Position numbers and translations under genes: made by a program. 64,000 bases of DNA from AAA044-D11 sp009705075 (GTDB taxonomy: Bacteria; Actinomycetota; Actinomycetes; Nanopelagicales; Nanopelagicaceae): the NCBI GenBank assembly GCA_965268675.1, contig OZ254179.1, positions 868,001 to 932,000 on the forward strand, written 5' to 3'. Positions within the stretch are counted from its first letter, which is position 1. Every line of letters starts with the position of its first letter. The notes beneath the pieces are model-generated. The model searched no databases. It was given only the letters and a program-made list of their open reading frames with translations, and was not told where the DNA came from. Positions 1-8,803 of this stretch are shown here, piece after piece.

Positions 1-1
1 C

Positions 2-313
2 TTATTTTCTGGTGATGATGTTCAAAAACCAGTAAAGGTTCTAAGCGGTGGCGAACGAACCAGATTGGCTCTTGCCACCCTTGTTGTCGGATCTGCAAAT
101 GTTCTTCTTTTAGATGAGCCAACAAATAACTTGGATCCGGCATCACGCGAAGAAATTCTTGCCGCTCTTGGTGAATATCAAGGCGCTGTTGTCTTAGTTA
201 GCCACGATGTTGGCGCAGTACAAGCCCTGAAACCTGAGCGAGTTTTATTGCTTCCAGATGGCGATGAAGATTTATGGGGCAATCAGTATCTAGAACTAAT
301 TGCCCTCGAATAA
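2..313 (+). CDS. ABC-F family ATPase, C-terminal fragment
   Basis: The gene is cut by the window edge and only about 103 C-terminal residues remain. They hold the ABC signature (LSGGERTRLALA), a Walker B segment (VLLLDEPTNNLD) and the H-loop (LVSHD). The TNNLD form and the lack of any membrane segment point to an ABC-F protein, a soluble family that acts on the ribosome in translation rescue or antibiotic resistance; the exact subfamily cannot be told without the N-terminus. It converges on the aminotransferase gene with two bases between the stop codons. Confidence 0.85.
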   Translation, partial: LFSGDDVQKPVKVLSGGERTRLALATLVVGSANVLLLDEPTNNLDPASREEILAALGEYQGAVVLVSHDVGAVQALKPERVLLLPDGDEDLWGNQYLELIALE

Positions 314-315
314 AT

Positions 316-1626
316 TTAAGAGCGAAGAGCAACCGCAAAGGCGCGGAAATCTTCGACCAGTAAATCAATCTCTTTCTGACCATGTGCCAGAGAAATCAAC
401 CACTGCTCATCAAGTCCCGGAGGCGTAATGATGCCGCGGTTCATTGACCAGAGCCATGAAAGTTCAGCGACTGCAAAATCAGTGGCCTTGTAATCTCGGT
501 AATTGCGAACTGGATCCTTTGACCAAGTAACGCAACCCTTCACACCAAAACCAACTGTGTGTGCTGGAAGTTGGAACTCTTCAATGATTGCTGTAATTCG
601 GTCTAGTGCTTGCTTGTTGAAAGCTTCAGCTTTTGCAAGTGCTTCATCGGTACATAAGCGATCCATCGCGCGAAGTCCTGCCATCGCAAGTGGGTTGCCG
701 TTAAATGTTCCGAAGTGAGCCATCGCCCCAGTTGTAATTGTGTCCATGATTTCTGCTTTGCCACCAAATGCGGCAAGTGGAAGTCCACCACCGATTGATT
801 TAGCAAGGCAGATTAAATCTGGCTGAACACCGATGCGATGTGCCGCACCTTGTGGGCCTGCTGTTAAACCAGTTTTTACTTCGTCGAAAATCAAGACGAT
901 GTTGTATTTGGTGCAGAGATCGCGGACAGCTGCAAGATAGCCAGCATCAGGAAGAACGATTCCGAGGTTTTCGAGAACTGGTTCAAGAATAAAGCAGGCA
1001 ATCGATTCATGATCGCGAGCAAATACTTTTTCCAGCGCTGGTAAATTGTTGAATGGGACTACGAAAACAACACCGGCATTTACGCCATGTCCGATGACAG
1101 GTGTTGGCTCTTCTGGGTTACCGGCCTGATCTAGCGCAGGCTTCGCTGAAACTGTAAGTGGGTCATAGCTACCGTGGTAACCACCCTCCAACTTAACGAT
1201 TGCAGATTTGCCATTGAATGCTTTTGCAGTACGAACTGCATACATAGTGGCTTCAGTTCCAGAGTTAGCAAAGCGAACTTTGTCGATTCCAAAACGCTTA
1301 CATAAACGTTCAGCGCCATCGCGAGAGATAGGAGATGGAGTCACAAAAAGTGTTCCGCCTTCGAGGGCAGCCTTAGTTTCGGCAATTACATCTTCATTCA
1401 AGTGACCGGCAAGCATTGCACCGAATCCCATTGAGAGATCGAGTAATTGTCGGCCGTCGACATCTGTCATCCAGGCACCCTTAGCTGAAACAATGCTAAT
1501 TGGGTATGGATCCCAGTATTGGAAACTTGAGGTAACGCCTAATGGCGAAGAAGATTTAGCAATAGTGCTTTCAACACCAGAGGCAAAGGTAGATTTTGTA
1601 AATAACGCCCACTCGGCAGCCATCAT
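316..1626 (-). CDS. Class III (PLP) aminotransferase, glutamate-1-semialdehyde-aminomutase-like
   Basis: A fold-type I, pyridoxal-phosphate-dependent aminotransferase of about 436 residues. Visible are the phosphate-binding NSGTEA segment (about 121-126), the cofactor-contacting Asp248 in LIFDEV, and the Schiff-base Lys276 in CLAKSIGGG. The closest family look is glutamate-1-semialdehyde aminomutase, but no haem-pathway gene is nearby. Next to a permease, a glutamine-synthetase-like ligase and an aldehyde dehydrogenase, a catabolic amine or amino-acid transaminase is more likely (inference). The start is the first of two adjacent ATGs. The frame upstream stays open for about 25 codons and reads like an aminotransferase N-terminus, but it has no ATG, GTG or TTG. 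Confidence 0.85.
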   Translation of the reverse strand: MMAAEWALFTKSTFASGVESTIAKSSSPLGVTSSFQYWDPYPISIVSAKGAWMTDVDGRQLLDLSMGFGAMLAGHLNEDVIAETKAALEGGTLFVTPSPISRDGAERLCKRFGIDKVRFANSGTEATMYAVRTAKAFNGKSAIVKLEGGYHGSYDPLTVSAKPALDQAGNPEEPTPVIGHGVNAGVVFVVPFNNLPALEKVFARDHESIACFILEPVLENLGIVLPDAGYLAAVRDLCTKYNIVLIFDEVKTGLTAGPQGAAHRIGVQPDLICLAKSIGGGLPLAAFGGKAEIMDTITTGAMAHFGTFNGNPLAMAGLRAMDRLCTDEALAKAEAFNKQALDRITAIIEEFQLPAHTVGFGVKGCVTWSKDPVRNYRDYKATDFAVAELSWLWSMNRGIITPPGLDEQWLISLAHGQKEIDLLVEDFRAFAVALRS

Positions 1627-1959
1627 CTCTTCAATTTTTGCAGATGAGATTGGAGTAACGGTATTTGGGGTCTTACGGAAAGTCTGAGGTTCTAGAGTTC
1701 AGGTCATTTTGGAAAGAAGTACCTTTTGTTGGATGGCTCGCTAACTTGCAGCGAATCCCTTTTGGGTACGAGCTCCTTTGTTTGAGAGAAAACTTGGTAG
1801 TTTTCTTATAAAGGCGAAGGTATCAGGGAAAGCCAAAAAACGCACTAATAGGCTGACTTCATGCGTGTTGAACCACAAATAATCGAGAAAATTTTGGACA
1901 ATTTTCGAAGAATTTTCAAAAGCTATGCGTAAATCCCTTGGATAGGACATTATTTAGCC
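1627..1959. other. Intergenic region between divergent genes, 333 bp
   Basis: This is the only gene-free stretch over 300 bp. It separates the divergent aminotransferase and class I amidotransferase genes, so it should hold both promoters. A short AT-rich hairpin is visible (AGAAAAC at 1787-1793 pairing with GTTTTCT at 1800-1806). I recognise no riboswitch, tRNA or convincing protein. A 69-codon frame on the minus strand (1741-1950) has no family resemblance and no ribosome binding site. Confidence 0.5.
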
Positions 1960-2670
1960 ATGTCAGAATCGAACGGGAAAACGATACTTGCAATTCAAAA
2001 TGACCCAACCGACCCCCCGCATTTAGTTGGACGATGGCTTATGGAAATCGGTTTTGAAATAAAAATTCTCCGTGCCTATGCCGGCGAAGAAGTTCCAACA
2101 AAAGTTCCCGAAAACATTTTTGCGCTACTGCCACTGGGTGGATCAATGGGCGCTAATGACGATGTTTCGCACCCTTGGCTTGCAAGGGAAAAGGTGTTAT
2201 TGGCTGATGCAGTCTCTAGAGATATTCCAATTTTTGCAATCTGCTTAGGCGCTCAACTACTGGCATCAGCGCTAGGTGGCGAAGTAAGTCGGGCAAAAGT
2301 TGGTGAGATCGGCATCTATAAGATTAATCGTAATTCGATTTCAGATTCCGTTTTTAACTTCGGTGAAAGCGCGATTTCCGCCCAGTGGCATGAAGATTCT
2401 GTTTCCAAACTTCCCTCATCGGCTGTCGTCCTGGCTTCAAGTGAAAACTGCGAGAACCAAATCTATAGAATTGGGGAGAAAATTTATGCTGTTCAATTTC
2501 ACCCAGAAGTCGATGCTGGAATTATTAAGCTCTGGGAAGATGATGCAGATAACGCCTTCCTGGAATCTGGAAAGACAAGTGTCCGAGCTGAAGTAGCAGC
2601 TGCTGAATTAGAACTTGAGCGAACCTGGAAACCGATAGTGCAAAGCTGGGGTGAGTTAATTCTCAAATAA
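1960..2670 (+). CDS. Class I glutamine amidotransferase-like protein
   Basis: A stand-alone class I (triad) amidotransferase domain of 236 residues, GMP-synthase-like. The nucleophile Cys95 sits in AICLGAQ, and His181 and Glu183 in VQFHPEVD complete the triad. Such proteins hydrolyse gamma-glutamyl amide bonds. In Puu-type pathways a related enzyme (PuuD) releases the product from its gamma-glutamyl carrier, and the neighbouring permease and glutamine-synthetase-like ligase make that role plausible (inference). The ribosome binding site is weak (AGGA about 14 bases before the ATG). A bidirectional terminator follows the stop codon directly. Confidence 0.82.
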   Translation: MSESNGKTILAIQNDPTDPPHLVGRWLMEIGFEIKILRAYAGEEVPTKVPENIFALLPLGGSMGANDDVSHPWLAREKVLLADAVSRDIPIFAICLGAQLLASALGGEVSRAKVGEIGIYKINRNSISDSVFNFGESAISAQWHEDSVSKLPSSAVVLASSENCENQIYRIGEKIYAVQFHPEVDAGIIKLWEDDADNAFLESGKTSVRAEVAAAELELERTWKPIVQSWGELILK

Positions 2671-2703
2671 AAAAAGGGGCCCTCGCGATGAGAGCCCCTT
2701 TTT
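2671..2703. terminator. Bidirectional rho-independent terminator
   Basis: GGGGC (2676-2680) and CTC (2682-2684) pair with GAG (2690-2692) and GCCCC (2694-2698) around a GCGAT loop, with one C/A mismatch. The stem is flanked by five A's on the left and five T's on the right, so it can end transcription on both strands. It serves the convergent amidotransferase and permease genes. Confidence 0.9.
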
Positions 2704-2713
2704 GAATTACTTG

Positions 2714-4267
2714 CTAGAGGTTACTAATTGGTCCCTTGAACCACTTCTTTACTGAAGCGTGCCACCAGATCCACAACAGGATTAAGGCGCCACCAGTAAC
2801 GATTGGTGCGTAGTTCACGGCCGTCCAGTTGAAGTCTTTAGCACCTGGAACACCTAGAGGTGAGAACGGCATAATGAAATAGATAGAAATAATTGCAATT
2901 TCAGCAACCGCAACTGTATTCATCCACTTGTACTTAGAGCCGTTATTCCATGCACCAGCCTTGAATTTATCTCCGGCTTTTAGGCGAAGATAAATTGGAA
3001 TCATGAATGAGAGGTAAAGGCTTATTACGCAGACTGAAACAACCGCGTAGAAAGCAGTTGGAACTCCTGCCGAACTCTTATACAGAGCTGGAAGTGTTAG
3101 GACTACACCGCCTGTAGCTGAAATTAGAACTGCGTTTACTGGAACGCCAGCCTTGTTTACTTTCTTCCAAGTGTTGTGCCCAGGAACTGCGCCATCTCGG
3201 GAGAAGGCGAAGAGCATGCGAGAACATGAAGTCAGGCAAGCGGTTACGCAGAAGATCTGGCCGGCAGTTGTAATAACCATAACCAGCTTAAATAGTGCGC
3301 CGCCGCCAAGTGAGCTATACAGAAGTGCAATCACTGAACCGATACCGAAGGGGTTAACTTCTGGATCAGTTGAGTTGATCATGTCGGAATTTGTTGCAGC
3401 AAATAGGAAGGCTAGCAACAAGATATAGCCACCGATTGCGCTGTAGAAAATTGACTTCCAAATACCCTTTGCCGCTGCGATATGAGCGCCCTGAGTTTCT
3501 TCAGAAAGGTGCGCAGATGCATCGAAGCCAGTAATTGTGTACTGCGTAAGCAAGAAGCCAAGTGGCAAAACATATAGCCAGTAACTTCCACCAGAGAAGC
3601 CAGAGTTATTGATTTTCTCCGTGAAGACCCAGCTCGCTGATTGGTGTGCATCTGGAGCAACAACCAAGATAACAATGATCAGTGCAGCGCCAAAAACGTG
3701 CCACCAAACCGAGATGTTATTGATAACTGCCAAGAGATGGCTGCTGAAAATGTTGATAAGTGTTACTAGGACTATAACAATTACAAACAGTGCGAATTGT
3801 TGCTTGATAAAGTCCCCGCCCATAAAGGAGGCTGCATAACCATCAAAAAATCCGCCAAGGACAATGTTTAGGAATGAGGTTAAGCCGTAACCAACTGATG
3901 CAGTTACAGACACGAGCCCTATTAGGTTTAACCAACCGGTATAGAAACCAGCTTTCGGTCCACCAAGTTTGGATGCCCACCAATAAATTCCACCAGATGT
4001 TGGATATGCCGATGCGAGCTCTGACATACAGAATCCGATGATTAAAATAAAGGCCGAAATAAGTGGCCAGCCAAGTGAGATGGCTACTGGGCCACCGTTG
4101 TTCCATGCTTGAGCAAAGGTCGTAAAACAACCTGCCAAGATAGAAATAATTGAGAAGGAAATTGCAAAGTTCGAGAAACTAGACCAAGAGCGAGTTAGCT
4201 CTTGTTTATATCCGAGGTCGGCTAAGCGACGCTCATCATCTGCATGTGTATTCGACATTGAATCCAT
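2714..4267 (-). CDS. APC-superfamily amino acid/amine permease
   Basis: A polytopic membrane protein of 517 residues, the usual size for the amino acid-polyamine-organocation superfamily, with about twelve hydrophobic helices. The N-terminal part resembles GABA/choline-type permeases of the AAT/ACT branch: a soluble start ending LADLGYKQEL, then SFSIISILAG, and SAYPTSGGIYWW further on. It probably imports an amino acid or amine across the cytoplasmic membrane; the substrate cannot be read from the sequence. A second start three codons in is equally possible. It is divergent from the glutamine-synthetase-like gene and converges on the class I amidotransferase. Confidence 0.88.
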   Translation of the reverse strand: MDSMSNTHADDERRLADLGYKQELTRSWSSFSNFAISFSIISILAGCFTTFAQAWNNGGPVAISLGWPLISAFILIIGFCMSELASAYPTSGGIYWWASKLGGPKAGFYTGWLNLIGLVSVTASVGYGLTSFLNIVLGGFFDGYAASFMGGDFIKQQFALFVIVIVLVTLINIFSSHLLAVINNISVWWHVFGAALIIVILVVAPDAHQSASWVFTEKINNSGFSGGSYWLYVLPLGFLLTQYTITGFDASAHLSEETQGAHIAAAKGIWKSIFYSAIGGYILLLAFLFAATNSDMINSTDPEVNPFGIGSVIALLYSSLGGGALFKLVMVITTAGQIFCVTACLTSCSRMLFAFSRDGAVPGHNTWKKVNKAGVPVNAVLISATGGVVLTLPALYKSSAGVPTAFYAVVSVCVISLYLSFMIPIYLRLKAGDKFKAGAWNNGSKYKWMNTVAVAEIAIISIYFIMPFSPLGVPGAKDFNWTAVNYAPIVTGGALILLWIWWHASVKKWFKGPISNL

Positions 4268-4439
4268 TCCACCCTTCTAGAAGTTATGGCGAGTGTGCCT
4301 TGCGTCTCACCAAAATGGAAGGCTATTCGCAGGTTTTTCTGAGGAAAATTGGTGAAATCCACGCCCGTTGTGCGTAATTCCGAGCCCTAGTAACCTCCAC
4401 ACAGGCAATTCTCGATTCTGGCCAAAAGGGAGCAACCGC

Positions 4440-5789
4440 GTGAAATTAACCGTTGAGCAACTTCGTAAAGATGTCGAAAGCGGCAAGATCGACACTGTTG
4501 TAGTCGGCGCAACCGACATGCAAGGCCGGCTTCAGGGCAAGCGAATCCATGCCAAGTTCTTTCTCGATGACACTTTGAAAAATGGAACCGAAGGTTGCAA
4601 TTATTTATTGGCATCAGATATCGAAATGAACACAATCCAGGGATATGACATCTCTTCTTGGGATACCGGATATGCCGATATGGCGATGCTTCCAGATTTA
4701 AATACTCTGCGCCCAATGCCTTGGCACGAAGGCACTGTTATGTTGATTGCAGATTTTACGGATCACCACATGCATGGAATTTCTGTTTCACCACGGACAA
4801 TATTAAAGACGCAACTAGATCGGCTAGATAAAGCGGGAATGGTTGCGATGTGTGGCACCGAACTTGAGTTCATAGTATTTAAAGAGACCTTCGAAGAGGC
4901 TTGGGATAAGGGCTATCAAAATTTAACGCCAGCAAATCAGTACAACGTTGACTACTCACTGCTTGGTACAGGTCGCGTTGAAAAGTTGCTTCGTGAAATC
5001 AGAAACAATATGGACGAGGCTGGATTGATTGTTGAATCAGCAAAAGGTGAATGTAACTTTGGCCAGCATGAGATCGCATTTCGTTATGAAGATGCCCTTA
5101 CTACTTGCGATAACCATGTGATTTACAAGATGGGCGCAAAAGAAATTGCTGCAAATCAGGGTTGCTCACTTACCTTTATGGCCAAGTTCAACGAGAAAGA
5201 GGGTAGCTCTTGCCACATTCACTTGTCGTTCCGCGATAAGAAGGGTGGGGCAGTTCTTGCTGGCGATGCTGGAGATGGCATGTCAAAGCAAGGGCGCTCT
5301 TACTTAGCCGGGCTACAGAAACATATGAGCGAGCTTGCACTTTTATTTGCACCAAATATAAATTCATATAAGCGCTACCAACCAGGAACTTTTGCACCAA
5401 CAGCAATTAAATGGGGTCGCGACAATCGCACTTGCGCACTTCGACTAGTCGGAGAGGGGCTATCGCTACGCGTAGAAAATCGAGTTCCTGGCGGCGATGT
5501 AAACCCATACTTGGCTGTTGCTGGAATGGTCGCTGCCGGACTTGATGGAATTGAAAACAACCTTGAGCTTGAACCTATTTTCACTGGAAATGCTTACGCT
5601 CTTGAGACTAATCGCGTTCCAACTTCTCTTAAAGAAGCCCGGGATCTTTGGGCGAATAGCACGTGGGTAAGGGATACTTTCGGCGTTGATGTGCAGAAGC
5701 ACTACACACATATGGCTGACACCGAACTTGATGCCTATTCACGAGCAGTTACAGATTGGGAGCGTTTCCGCAGTTTCGAGCGGATGTAA
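4440..5789 (+). CDS. Glutamine-synthetase-like gamma-glutamyl-amine ligase
   Basis: A 449-residue member of the glutamine synthetase superfamily, of the kind that includes PuuA, GlnA3 and GlnA4 rather than the housekeeping GlnA. ATP-dependent gamma-glutamylation of an amine is the known chemistry of such paralogues. Metal-site residues are visible at GTELEF (Glu141, Glu143) and CHIHLSF (His259), and NRTCALR precedes the conserved GGDVNPYLA block. I chose the GTG at 4440 because GGGAG lies seven bases upstream and the protein then begins directly with the beta-grasp domain; the ATG at 4368 would add an unrelated leader. The aldehyde dehydrogenase follows four bases after the stop, so the two are probably co-transcribed. 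Confidence 0.85.
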   Translation: MKLTVEQLRKDVESGKIDTVVVGATDMQGRLQGKRIHAKFFLDDTLKNGTEGCNYLLASDIEMNTIQGYDISSWDTGYADMAMLPDLNTLRPMPWHEGTVMLIADFTDHHMHGISVSPRTILKTQLDRLDKAGMVAMCGTELEFIVFKETFEEAWDKGYQNLTPANQYNVDYSLLGTGRVEKLLREIRNNMDEAGLIVESAKGECNFGQHEIAFRYEDALTTCDNHVIYKMGAKEIAANQGCSLTFMAKFNEKEGSSCHIHLSFRDKKGGAVLAGDAGDGMSKQGRSYLAGLQKHMSELALLFAPNINSYKRYQPGTFAPTAIKWGRDNRTCALRLVGEGLSLRVENRVPGGDVNPYLAVAGMVAAGLDGIENNLELEPIFTGNAYALETNRVPTSLKEARDLWANSTWVRDTFGVDVQKHYTHMADTELDAYSRAVTDWERFRSFERM

Positions 5790-5793
5790 TTTA

Positions 5794-7158
5794 ATGAGCA
5801 CATTCACTGTAATAAATCCAACAACCGCAAAGCCAGTCAAAGAAATTAAACTAGCTGATCTCGCGACAACCGACCTTATAATTGCAAAAGCGGATAAGGC
5901 ATTTCAAACTTGGCGCAGGGTAAATCCAGGTGATCGCGCAAGGTTGCTGCGTAATTTCGCAACTGTTGTTGATTCACATCTGGAAGAACTTGCTCAGATG
6001 GAAGTTTTAAATAGCGGTCACACAATTGGCAATGCGCGCTGGGAAGCTGGCAATGTTCGGGATGTATTGAATTACTACAGCGCTGCCCCAGAACGTTTAT
6101 TCGGTAAACAAATTCCAGTTCCAAACGGAATTGATATAACTTTTAAGGAACCCCTTGGTGTAATTGGAATCATCGTGCCCTGGAATTTCCCAATGCCAAT
6201 TGCTGGTTGGGGTTTTGGCCCCGCACTCGCAGCCGGAAATACCGTTGTGTTAAAACCGGCAGAGATAACTCCAATGACTGCGATTCGGTTAGGAGAACTT
6301 GCGCTCGAAGCAGGAATTCCTGAGGGCGTTTTCAATGTCATCCCGGGCAAAGGAAGCATTGTTGGTGAAAGATTTGTAACTAATCCCCTGGTTCGAAAAA
6401 TAGTTTTCACCGGTTCTACATCAGTCGGTAAAGGAATTATGCGCGGTTGCGCCGATCAAGTTAAACGTTTAACTCTTGAACTTGGTGGCAAGAGTGCAAA
6501 CATAATTTTTGCCGATAGCGATATTCAGAAAGCAGCGGCTAACGCACCTGGTGCAGTCTTTGATAATGCTGGCCAAGACTGCTGCGCTAGATCACGTTTA
6601 CTTGTGCAAAGTTCGGTCTTTGATAAGTTCATGGCCGAATTTGAAACAGCAGTGAAGAAATTCCGAGTTGAGGATCCTGCCCTTGAAAGTGCTGAAATGG
6701 GTCCCCTTGTTTCTGCGACGCAGCTGGAGCGAGTAAAGGAATATGTTCCAAGTGGAACTCCAATAGCATTTCAGGGAACAAAACCAGAGGGTGCGGGATA
6801 TTGGTTTGCGCCAACAGTTCTCCTTCCAGAAGATGTGAATGATCGCGCATATCGCGAAGAAATCTTTGGACCAGTAGTAAGCGTTCTACCTTTCGAAGAT
6901 GAAGCAGATGCCATTCGAATCGCTAACGATTCCGAATACGGACTCTCTGGTTCTATCTGGTCACGCGATATTGGTCGGGCCATTCGCGTTTCAAGAGCAG
7001 TTGAAGCTGGAAACCTTTCAGTAAACTCAAACTCATCAGTTAGATATTGGACCCCTTTTGGAGGATACAAGCAATCTGGACTTGGCAGAGAACTAGGACC
7101 AGACGCACTTGATGCATTTACTGAAGTTAAAAATGTTTTCTTTGACACCCAAGAATAA
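5794..7158 (+). CDS. NAD(P)-dependent aldehyde dehydrogenase
   Basis: A 454-residue ALDH-superfamily enzyme that oxidises an aldehyde to its acid. The general base Glu229 is in LELGGKS and the catalytic Cys263 is in NAGQDCCARSR; IVPWNFPM and FTGSTSVGKG are typical cofactor-site motifs. The ATG at 5794 was chosen because it follows the ligase stop by four bases and gives the usual ALDH N-terminus; upstream in-frame ATGs lie inside the ligase gene. In this cluster it would oxidise the aldehyde left after amine removal from a gamma-glutamylated substrate, as PuuC does (inference). Confidence 0.92.
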   Translation: MSTFTVINPTTAKPVKEIKLADLATTDLIIAKADKAFQTWRRVNPGDRARLLRNFATVVDSHLEELAQMEVLNSGHTIGNARWEAGNVRDVLNYYSAAPERLFGKQIPVPNGIDITFKEPLGVIGIIVPWNFPMPIAGWGFGPALAAGNTVVLKPAEITPMTAIRLGELALEAGIPEGVFNVIPGKGSIVGERFVTNPLVRKIVFTGSTSVGKGIMRGCADQVKRLTLELGGKSANIIFADSDIQKAAANAPGAVFDNAGQDCCARSRLLVQSSVFDKFMAEFETAVKKFRVEDPALESAEMGPLVSATQLERVKEYVPSGTPIAFQGTKPEGAGYWFAPTVLLPEDVNDRAYREEIFGPVVSVLPFEDEADAIRIANDSEYGLSGSIWSRDIGRAIRVSRAVEAGNLSVNSNSSVRYWTPFGGYKQSGLGRELGPDALDAFTEVKNVFFDTQE

Positions 7159-7170
7159 CTAGGAGAAAAA

Positions 7171-7941
7171 ATGAAACGGTTACAAGATCGCGTAGCAGTC
7201 ATAACTGGCGGTGCAAGTGGAATTGGCTATGCAACAGCCCAACGCTTTGCTGAGGAAGGCGCAAAAGTTGTCATCGTAGATTTGAATGAAGAAGTTGGTA
7301 ATAAGGTTGCGAAAGAGCTTGGCGGAATATTTGTTAAGGCGAATGTAACCTCGGAAGAAGACGTTGCACGCATGTACAAAGTTGCCTTCGATGAATATGG
7401 CCGAATCGATATTGCATTTAATAACGCGGGCATCTCGCCGCCAGAAGATGATTCGATTCTTACTACAGGAATTGATGCATGGCGTTTGGTTCAGGAAGTA
7501 AACCTCACTTCGGTCTATCTTTGCTGCAAAGCCGTGCTGCCATACATGTTGAAGGCTGGCAAAGGATCAATCATTAATACGGCATCCTTCGTCGCCACAA
7601 TGGCATCCGCGACCTCGCAGATTTCATACACCGCATCGAAAGGCGGAGTTCTTGCAATGACACGTGAGCTTGGTGTGCAATTTGCGCGTCAAGGAATCCG
7701 GGTTAATGCGCTCTCCCCTGGTCCAGTAAATACTCCACTGCTACAGGAGCTTTTCGCAAAAGATAAAGAGCGCGCGGCTCGTCGTTTAGTGCACATCCCA
7801 ATCGGACGTTTTGCTGAAGCCAGTGAATTAGCCGCTGCCGTTGCCTTCTTGGCATCAGATGACTCTTCGTTTATTACAGCATCCAACTTCTTAGTTGATG
7901 GTGGAATAAGTGGCGCTTACGTAACTCCACTATCTGAATAA
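7171..7941 (+). CDS. SDR-family oxidoreductase
   Basis: A classical short-chain dehydrogenase of 256 residues. The cofactor motif TGGASGIG is at 12-19, NNAG follows at about 88, and the catalytic Tyr153 and Lys157 are in SYTASK. An Asp at the end of the second strand (VIVD) favours NAD(H). A strong ribosome binding site (AGGAG) precedes the ATG. It lies 12 bp after the aldehyde dehydrogenase and five bases before the class II amidotransferase, so it belongs to the same transcript. The substrate is unknown; an alcohol or hydroxy intermediate of the same route is a reasonable guess. Confidence 0.9.
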   Translation: MKRLQDRVAVITGGASGIGYATAQRFAEEGAKVVIVDLNEEVGNKVAKELGGIFVKANVTSEEDVARMYKVAFDEYGRIDIAFNNAGISPPEDDSILTTGIDAWRLVQEVNLTSVYLCCKAVLPYMLKAGKGSIINTASFVATMASATSQISYTASKGGVLAMTRELGVQFARQGIRVNALSPGPVNTPLLQELFAKDKERAARRLVHIPIGRFAEASELAAAVAFLASDDSSFITASNFLVDGGISGAYVTPLSE

Positions 7942-7946
7942 ATATT

Positions 7947-8684
7947 ATGTGTCGTCTAATGGGATTTGTATCTCCGACAGAGATCACTATTGAGGATATC
8001 GCCGGCGCGAATTTTGCCGAATTCTCTGGTCTATCGGAGAAACATCGCGATGGTTGGGGAATCGCAACTTCCTCAACAGGTAAACCTGCTGAACTCATCG
8101 TAGAAACACTTCCCGCAAAAAATAGCTATCGTTATTCACAACTCACATCGGAAGCACTATCTGATGGCGCTCTACTTCATCTTCGTTGGGCCACATCGGG
8201 ACTGGCGGTCGTGGAAGGAAATACCCACCCATTTGAATACGAAAATATCTCCTTCATTCACAATGGTGGCATTACTCCACTAGATTCAATGGATAAGTTT
8301 ATCGATGAAGATTTATTTAAGTTGATGCGCGGTAATACAGATAGCGAGAAATACTTTTATCTCCTAATTACTCAAATTCGTAAAAAAGGATTAATTGATG
8401 GAATAAAATCTGGGGTTAAATTGCTAAGAGATAACTGTAATTATTCCTCAATTAATGCCATGGTTTTAACTTCAGATGCTTACATTATTATCAATGAACA
8501 TGACTCCGTTAAGCGGCCTAAAGGTGAACCCGAAGATTATTACGAGCTCTCCTACTGTAAAGATGAAAAAGGAATCTTGGTTGCATCTTCAGGGTGGAAC
8601 CAAAAAAATTGGACCAAAATTGATAACCATAAAATTCTCGTTATTGATCGCAAATCCCTTGGACAAGAAATTCTAAGTATCTAG
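7947..8684 (+). CDS. Class II glutamine amidotransferase (YafJ/EgtC-like)
   Basis: An Ntn-hydrolase of 245 residues whose Cys2 would be the N-terminal nucleophile after Met removal (MCRLMGF). HLRWATSG, NTHPF, FIHNGGI and GNTDSE are the glutamine-pocket motifs of the family. EgtC, its best-known relative, removes a gamma-glutamyl group from an ergothioneine intermediate, so this protein could be a gamma-glutamyl amide hydrolase; no other egt gene is present. It starts five bases after the SDR stop without an obvious ribosome binding site, which suggests translational coupling. Confidence 0.85.
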   Translation: MCRLMGFVSPTEITIEDIAGANFAEFSGLSEKHRDGWGIATSSTGKPAELIVETLPAKNSYRYSQLTSEALSDGALLHLRWATSGLAVVEGNTHPFEYENISFIHNGGITPLDSMDKFIDEDLFKLMRGNTDSEKYFYLLITQIRKKGLIDGIKSGVKLLRDNCNYSSINAMVLTSDAYIIINEHDSVKRPKGEPEDYYELSYCKDEKGILVASSGWNQKNWTKIDNHKILVIDRKSLGQEILSI

Positions 8685-8803
8685 CTTATTTATTGAGTTA
8701 TCTCACTCACAATTGTGCTATTGCGGAGTGTTCAATGCGACATTGAGTGCGAATTACGAAATACTTTCGCCATAATCCAAAGGCCAGATCACAAGGAGAA
8801 ACC

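Noticed and set aside
1741..1950. 69-codon minus-strand reading frame in the largest gap
   Set aside because: It has no recognisable motif and no ribosome binding site, and it lies where divergent promoters are expected.
4368..4439. Longer start for the glutamine-synthetase-like gene
   Set aside because: The 24 extra residues match no family feature, and the GTG at 4440 has a good ribosome binding site.
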